Shown one piece after another: positions 5,026-8,503 of a stretch of 8,503 nt of DNA. The stretch covers positions 278,860 to 287,362 of the forward strand of contig NZ_JACXJG010000005.1 in NCBI RefSeq assembly GCF_014904065.1. Reading direction: 5' to 3'. The notes below the pieces were generated by a model. The model was given only the letters and a program-made list of their open reading frames with translations. It was not told the origin of the DNA and searched no databases. How positions within the stretch are numbered: the stretch's first letter is position 1; each line of letters starts with the position of its first letter. This DNA comes from Gulosibacter sediminis. Its GTDB lineage: Bacteria; Actinomycetota; Actinomycetes; Actinomycetales; Microbacteriaceae. The translations under genes were made by a program, and so were the position numbers.

Positions 5026-5733
5026 CTACGGCAGGAAGAACTGCGCCACTCCCCACGTCGCGAGGCCGCACACGACGGCGAAGCTGAGGTTCCACAGCAA
5101 CGCCGGCACCCGCGTGAGTTGCGTCAGTACGCCCGGGTCGCTGCTCGTGCTCGGCTGCGCCACGACGGCGCCGAGGTGTCGCCAGGCACCAACGACGAGA
5201 ACGATCGCAATGCCGATGAGCACGAGCGACTGAATCTCGTCGTCGCGCCACCACCAGAGCGCCGCGAAACCAGCGAGCGAGATCAAGGTGACACCCGCGG
5301 TGAGCCACGACCGCACGCGGATCATCGCGATCGCGAGCAGCAGCATGAGCAGCGTCACGGTCGGCGCGGCCCATCCTCGGCCGGCGAACCACGCGAGGGC
5401 CGCGCCGAGGATCGCGGGCGCCGGATACCCCGCCCAGGTCGTCGCTACCCTGCCGAATCCCCTGGGCTTGCCCTGCGTCACCGCTGCGCCTGACATGTCG
5501 CCGCGCAGCACGAAGCCGTTGAACTTGCGGCCGACCATCACGCCGACGAATGCGTGCCCGAGCTCGTGCACGAGCGTGACGCCGAGCCGCACGCGCAGCC
5601 AGACGACCGGCACGGCGCAGGCGACGAGTGCCGCGGCAAGCACCCACCACAACACGGTCGCATCGATGCTCGGCGCGGTCTCGGGTGGCACAATTCGCGA
5701 CACAATTGCGTCAAGCCACGGCAGATCTTCCAT
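5026..5733 (-). CDS. M50-like integral membrane metallopeptidase (HExxH)
   Basis: This 235-residue membrane protein carries the zinc-protease signature HELGH at 56-60 in TLVHELGHAFVGVMVGRK, inside or beside a membrane helix. It resembles the M50B-like family of putative site-2-type peptidases. Hydrophobic helices lie at about 26-47, 50-67, 105-118, 123-140, 146-161, 168-184 and 212-230. The motif TTWAGYPAPAILG at about 98-110 matches the Gly/Pro loop of the family. SDPGVLTQLT at 198-207 is a candidate for the third metal ligand (D199). There is no PDZ domain, unlike RseP-type enzymes, so a role in regulated intramembrane proteolysis cannot be assumed. The ATG at 5731-5733 has no Shine-Dalgarno sequence but follows GATAAT by seven bases, suggesting a leaderless mRNA. 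It is divergent from the DUF4031-HD gene. Substrate unknown. Confidence 0.88.
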   Translation of the reverse strand: MEDLPWLDAIVSRIVPPETAPSIDATVLWWVLAAALVACAVPVVWLRVRLGVTLVHELGHAFVGVMVGRKFNGFVLRGDMSGAAVTQGKPRGFGRVATTWAGYPAPAILGAALAWFAGRGWAAPTVTLLMLLLAIAMIRVRSWLTAGVTLISLAGFAALWWWRDDEIQSLVLIGIAIVLVVGAWRHLGAVVAQPSTSSDPGVLTQLTRVPALLWNLSFAVVCGLATWGVAQFFLP

Positions 5734-5740
5734 ATGGGCA

Positions 5741-5748
5741 ATTATCGT
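5741..5748. promoter_or_regulatory. Overlapping divergent -10 elements (M50 peptidase / DUF4031-HD), probably leaderless
   Basis: Only 22 bp separate the two divergent starts. On the minus strand GATAAT (5746-5741) ends seven bases before the ATG at 5733, so transcription could begin at the start codon. On the plus strand TATCGT (5743-5748) ends seven bases before the GTG at 5756. Neither start has a Shine-Dalgarno sequence. The minus-strand hexamer is a good -10; the plus-strand one is poorer. No convincing -35 boxes are seen. Confidence 0.45.
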
Positions 5749-5755
5749 CAGCCAG

Positions 5756-6697
5756 GTGACAATTCTCGTAGATCCCGCGCGCTGGCCGGCCCACGGCCTG
5801 CGCTGGGCGCACCTCGTGTCTGACCACTCCCTCGCCGAACTGCACGCGTTCGCCCACAGCCAACGGCTCGCGCGGCGGCGCTTCGACCTCGACCACTACG
5901 ACGTGCGCGAAGACGAACTCCCCGGGCTCGTCACGGCGGGCGCGGTGGCCGTGACCGGGCACGAACTCGTGCGTCGTCTCGAGGCCTCGGGGCTGCGCAT
6001 CCCCCAGGCGCAGCGGGATGCGCAGCGGCCGCGGGCCCGGCTGGCCGAGCTGCGCGCGTGGTGGGCAGAGCTTGGTAACGGCTCCCCCGCCTGGGCGGAT
6101 GCTGGCGAGTGGCTCCTCGCGCGCTGGCAGGAGCCGCACCGCGGCTATCACGACGCCGAACATCTGCATGACGTGCTCCTCCACCTCGACCTGCTCTGGG
6201 CATCCGGCGCAGAGATGCCCCGTGCGACGCTGCTTGCCGCCTTGTACCACGACGCCGTGTACGAAGGCGCGCCGGGTGCCGACGAGCGCGCTTCGGCCGA
6301 GCTGGCACGTGCCGAATTGCTGGCGCTTGGCCAGGGGTCGATGGTGGCCGATCAGGTTGCTCGGCTGATTCTCAGCACCGACCCGAGCGCCGTAGTTGGG
6401 GCGGTGCTCGAACCCGGTGATGAGGATGCGGCGGGACTGCTCCGCGACGCCGACCTCGCGATTCTCGCGGCGCCAGATGCCCGGTACCGCGCGTATGTCG
6501 AGGGAATTCGTCGCGAGTACGCGCACGTGCCGGCGACCGACTTCGTCGAGGGGCGACTGCACATTTTGCAGGACTTTCTGGCTCGGCGGGAACTATTTCA
6601 TACCCCGAGCGCATCCAAGCTCTGGGATCAGCGTGCTCGCATGAACCTCACCACTGAAATTCGACAACTTTCCGCAGAACGCTCAGCCTTGCGGTGA
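5756..6697 (+). CDS. DUF4031 domain fused to HD-superfamily phosphohydrolase
   Basis: This 313-residue protein has two parts. Residues 1-82 form a DUF4031 domain, with VDPARWPAHGLRWAHLVSD near the start, FDLDHYDV at about 43-50 and ELVRRLEASGLR at its end. From about residue 96 it resembles predicted metal-dependent HD phosphohydrolases (COG4339 type): YHDAEHLHDV (H132, H136), the LYHDAVYEGA HD pair (H165, D166), LLRDADLAIL (D231, D233), VEGIRREYAHV, GRLHILQDFLAR and a closing RARMNL. The metal-binding set expected for an HD enzyme is intact. DUF4031 has no established function and the HD substrate is unknown; nucleotides would be an ordinary guess. The GTG at 5756 is chosen because it places the DUF4031 domain exactly at the N-terminus; the open frame back to 5288 is antisense to the metallopeptidase gene. 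The protease gene starts 12 bases after its stop. Confidence 0.9.
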   Translation: MTILVDPARWPAHGLRWAHLVSDHSLAELHAFAHSQRLARRRFDLDHYDVREDELPGLVTAGAVAVTGHELVRRLEASGLRIPQAQRDAQRPRARLAELRAWWAELGNGSPAWADAGEWLLARWQEPHRGYHDAEHLHDVLLHLDLLWASGAEMPRATLLAALYHDAVYEGAPGADERASAELARAELLALGQGSMVADQVARLILSTDPSAVVGAVLEPGDEDAAGLLRDADLAILAAPDARYRAYVEGIRREYAHVPATDFVEGRLHILQDFLARRELFHTPSASKLWDQRARMNLTTEIRQLSAERSALR

Positions 6698-6709
6698 TTG
6701 GATTCCTTC

Positions 6710-8215
6710 ATGTCCGAAGAACAGCCCGGAGCCAAGCAGCACGGTCACATGCCCTCGCTTCCGCCGCTTGGCGCCCCCAATACCCCAGGTACCGCACCCT
6801 CGAGCACCGACTCGGGTGCGGGCTACTCCCCCTCCGGCGGCTCCCCCGCCGCGGGTGCGCAGGACGCGCCGACGACGCAGTTCGGGCAGCCCGCTCCTGC
6901 CGCAGCAGAGCCCGCGCCGACGACGCAGGTGAATTACGGCATCCCCCTGGCGCCCGGCCAGCAGGAGGCGGGACCGAACCAGGCCGACGCGCCGACCCAG
7001 CAGTTTCCGAGCACGCCGACGCAGCAGTTTCCTGGTGGGCCGACGCTCGCGGCGACCATGCATCCGGAATATCAGCCAGCAGGAGCAGCCGCGGATTCGT
7101 CGTCGGCGAAGCCCGCGAAGAAGCGCGGCCTGAGCACCGGCGGTGTCATCGGCGTCGCAGCGGCTACTGCACTCATCGTCGGTGCGGGTAGCGCCGTGGG
7201 CACGTGGGCGTTGCTGCCCGCGGGTGGTGGCATCAACACGTCCTCCTCCGGCACGGTCGTGCAGGCGGATGCGAACGATACGAACTGGACTGCCGTGGCG
7301 GCCGAACTTGAAAACTCGGTCGTTTCGATTCAGGTGGAGACGTCACAGGGCACGAGCCAGGGCTCGGGCGTCGTCTGGGATGGCGAGGGCCACATCGTCA
7401 CGAACAATCACGTCGTCGAGGGGGCCTCTGGCGACTCTGCCGTCACCGTCACGATCGGCAACCGCGGCTACCAGGCGACCGTGCTCGGCACCGACCCGGC
7501 GACCGACCTCGCGGTGATTCAGGTCACCGATGCGCCCGACACACTCGTGCCGATGACGGTGGGTGACTCAACCGCGCTTGAGGTCGGCGACGGTGTCATG
7601 GCGATAGGGTCGCCCCTCGGCCTCTCAGGCTCGTACACGACCGGCATTGTTTCGGCGTTGAATCGCCCGGTGAACACCGGCGAGGTGAGCGGCAACGCCG
7701 TGGTCACCAATGCGATTCAGACCTCGGCCGCGCTCAACCCGGGTAACTCGGGTGGTGCGCTCGTCGACGCGACGGGCCAGCTCGTCGGCATCAACTCGTC
7801 GATTGCGACCCTTGGTACGGACTCGTCGGGCACGTCGGGCAGCATCGGCATTGGCTTCGCGATTCCGACCGTGCTCGTGCAGAACGTGGCGCAGCAGCTC
7901 ATCGACACGGGCGAGGTTGAGCACGCGTGGCTCGGTACCGCGAACACCGACGGTCAGGCCGAGTTGGACGGCAGCACGGTGCTCGGCGCCGAGGTGCAGG
8001 AAGTGACCGCCGACGGTCCGGCGGACGATGCGGGCGTCAAGAAGGGCGACCTCATCATCGCGGTGAACGGTCAGGACATCTCGAGCTCATCGAGCCTCGT
8101 CGGCACTGTGCGCACGCTCAAGGCAGGCGACACCGCGACGCTGACGGTCATCCGTGACGGGAAGCAGATCGACATCGACGTGAAGCTCGGCGTCTCCCCC
8201 AGCCTCAACGGCTAG
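6710..8215 (+). CDS. HtrA/DegP-like serine protease (S1C), membrane-anchored, with PDZ domain
   Basis: This 501-residue protease is likely a quality-control enzyme of the cell envelope. Residues 1-140 are a Pro/Gln/Ala/Ser-rich, presumably cytoplasmic region with four PTTQ/PTQQ motifs. A KPAKKRG basic stretch precedes a single transmembrane helix at about 144-169. The trypsin-like domain has its full triad: H234 in TNNHVVEG, D266 in DPATDLAVIQ and S347 in NPGNSGGAL. One PDZ domain fills about 405-495, with DAGVKKGDLIIAVNGQDI. The arrangement matches actinobacterial HtrA/PepD-type proteins; I give no symbol because several paralogues exist. The ATG at 6710 is preferred; a TTG at 6698, directly after the upstream TGA, would add four residues, and neither has a strong ribosome binding site. 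It may be co-transcribed with the DUF4031-HD gene 12 bases upstream. Confidence 0.93.
   Translation: MSEEQPGAKQHGHMPSLPPLGAPNTPGTAPSSTDSGAGYSPSGGSPAAGAQDAPTTQFGQPAPAAAEPAPTTQVNYGIPLAPGQQEAGPNQADAPTQQFPSTPTQQFPGGPTLAATMHPEYQPAGAAADSSSAKPAKKRGLSTGGVIGVAAATALIVGAGSAVGTWALLPAGGGINTSSSGTVVQADANDTNWTAVAAELENSVVSIQVETSQGTSQGSGVVWDGEGHIVTNNHVVEGASGDSAVTVTIGNRGYQATVLGTDPATDLAVIQVTDAPDTLVPMTVGDSTALEVGDGVMAIGSPLGLSGSYTTGIVSALNRPVNTGEVSGNAVVTNAIQTSAALNPGNSGGALVDATGQLVGINSSIATLGTDSSGTSGSIGIGFAIPTVLVQNVAQQLIDTGEVEHAWLGTANTDGQAELDGSTVLGAEVQEVTADGPADDAGVKKGDLIIAVNGQDISSSSSLVGTVRTLKAGDTATLTVIRDGKQIDIDVKLGVSPSLNG
6866..7032 (+). repeat. Degenerate repeats encoding PTTQ/PTQQF motifs in the protease N-terminus
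   Basis: GCGCCGACGACGCAG occurs exactly at 6866-6880 and 6914-6928. A related unit occurs at 6989-7008 and about 7013-7032, sharing CAGCAGTTTCC. They encode APTTQF (from residue 53), APTTQV (69), APTQQFP (94) and TPTQQFP (102). This is a short in-frame repeat family inside the disordered cytoplasmic part of the protease. Confidence 0.7.
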
Positions 8216-8222
8216 TTCTCGT

Positions 8223-8256
8223 GGGGCGCACGGCGGCTGCGTCAATCGTGCGTTCC
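8223..8256 (+). terminator. Likely terminator hairpin after the HtrA-like gene
   Basis: Seven bases after the protease stop, GGGGCGCACG (8223-8232) can pair with CGTGCGTTCC (8247-8256), giving ten consecutive pairs including two G-U wobbles and a 14-base loop. On the minus strand the two wobbles become A-C mismatches, so the structure favours plus-strand RNA. There is no U-tract. The rest of the 81-bp gap to the convergent topoisomerase gene shows nothing else recognisable. Confidence 0.45.
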
Positions 8257-8296
8257 CAGCGATGCGGCCAGGGAGAAGGCGGATGCGCGGGGCAGC

Positions 8297-8503
8297 CTAG
8301 GCGTCGATGAGCTCGGGAACGACGTGCTCGGCGCCGTCGACAATGAACTCGCGACGCGGGGCGACCTCGTTGCCCATGAGCACCTCGAAGATCCGCTCGG
8401 CTTCGGCCGCATCCTTGAGGTTCATGCGCCGCAGCAGGCGGTGCTGCGGGTTCATGGTCGTATCCCAGAGCTGGTCCTCGTCCATCTCGCCGAGGCCCTT
8501 GTA
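8297..8503 (-). CDS. parE: Type IIA topoisomerase subunit B (ParE/GyrB), C-terminal fragment
   Basis: This is the 3' end of a minus-strand gene cut by the right edge of the window; 68 residues are visible before the TAG at 8297-8299. The first residues, [19 protein letters not shown], are the conserved TOPRIM-distal motif of GyrB/ParE B subunits, which together with the A subunit introduce or remove supercoils and decatenate chromosomes. [38 protein letters not shown] follows, and the protein ends PELIDA. That end is closer to my memory of actinobacterial ParE-type proteins than to GyrB, which usually ends near a DV-rich motif, but the two are hard to separate from a C-terminus alone. The ATPase and most of the TOPRIM domain lie outside the window. 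It converges on the HtrA-like gene. Confidence 0.85.
   Translation of the reverse strand, partial: YKGLGEMDEDQLWDTTMNPQHRLLRRMNLKDAAEAERIFEVLMGNEVAPRREFIVDGAEHVVPELIDA

Noticed and set aside
4934..5233. 99-residue plus-strand open frame starting near the AT-rich palindrome
   Set aside because: The product is Thr/Ala/Pro-rich without domain or ribosome binding site and mostly antisense to the metallopeptidase gene.
5288..5755. N-terminal extension of the DUF4031-HD frame
   Set aside because: It is antisense to the metallopeptidase gene, and the DUF4031 domain begins exactly at the GTG at 5756.

Overview
The window is a high-GC, densely packed stretch of bacterial chromosome from an actinomycete. 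Three things point there: an RbpA homologue (a family confined to Actinobacteria), an HelY-type DSHCT helicase next to a stand-alone Lnt, and frequent GTG starts. The RbpA zinc-ligand replacements and the ParE-like C-terminus suggest Microbacteriaceae. That family-level placement is my inference from protein resemblance, not a search result. No mobile element, CRISPR array, rRNA, tRNA or prophage signature is visible.

Layout, left to right. (1) 1-471 (+) is the C-terminal part of a DEAD/DEAH helicase, translationally coupled through a GTGA overlap to 468-2036 (+), apolipoprotein N-acyltransferase (lnt). (2) Convergent to lnt is 2062-2574 (-), rbpA, the RNA polymerase-binding protein, with an unusual lysine/alanine-rich C-terminal tail. 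Upstream of it on the same strand is 2633-3385 (-), a glycerophosphodiester phosphodiesterase. (3) 3404-4180 (+) is a short-chain dehydrogenase divergent from the phosphodiesterase; the two starts are 18 bp apart. (4) 4193-4618 (-) is an SRPBCC/AHSA1-type protein, followed by 4692-4871 (-), a 59-residue two-helix membrane protein. (5) 5026-5733 (-) is an M50-like membrane metallopeptidase, divergent by 22 bp from 5756-6697 (+), a DUF4031-HD phosphohydrolase fusion. (6) 6710-8215 (+) is a membrane-anchored HtrA-like serine protease with a PDZ domain. (7) 8297-8503 (-) is the C-terminus of a type IIA topoisomerase subunit B, probably ParE.

Functionally this is mostly housekeeping: RNA processing, lipoprotein maturation, transcription initiation, phosphodiester salvage, envelope proteolysis and DNA topology. 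I see no single multi-gene defence or biosynthetic system. Much of the interest lies in how the genes are packed. Two divergent pairs appear to use overlapping -10 elements with leaderless starts. A perfect 13-bp inverted repeat in the last codons of the SRPBCC gene looks like the terminator of the opposing dehydrogenase gene. An AT-rich nested palindrome of operator type sits at 4973-5003 in the only sizeable intergenic gap (154 bp). Other points are the missing polyprenol-phosphate-mannose synthase between lnt and rbpA, the cysteine-free RbpA with its tail, the Tyr-x6-Lys active site of the dehydrogenase, and an apparent excess of the hexamer GGATGC.
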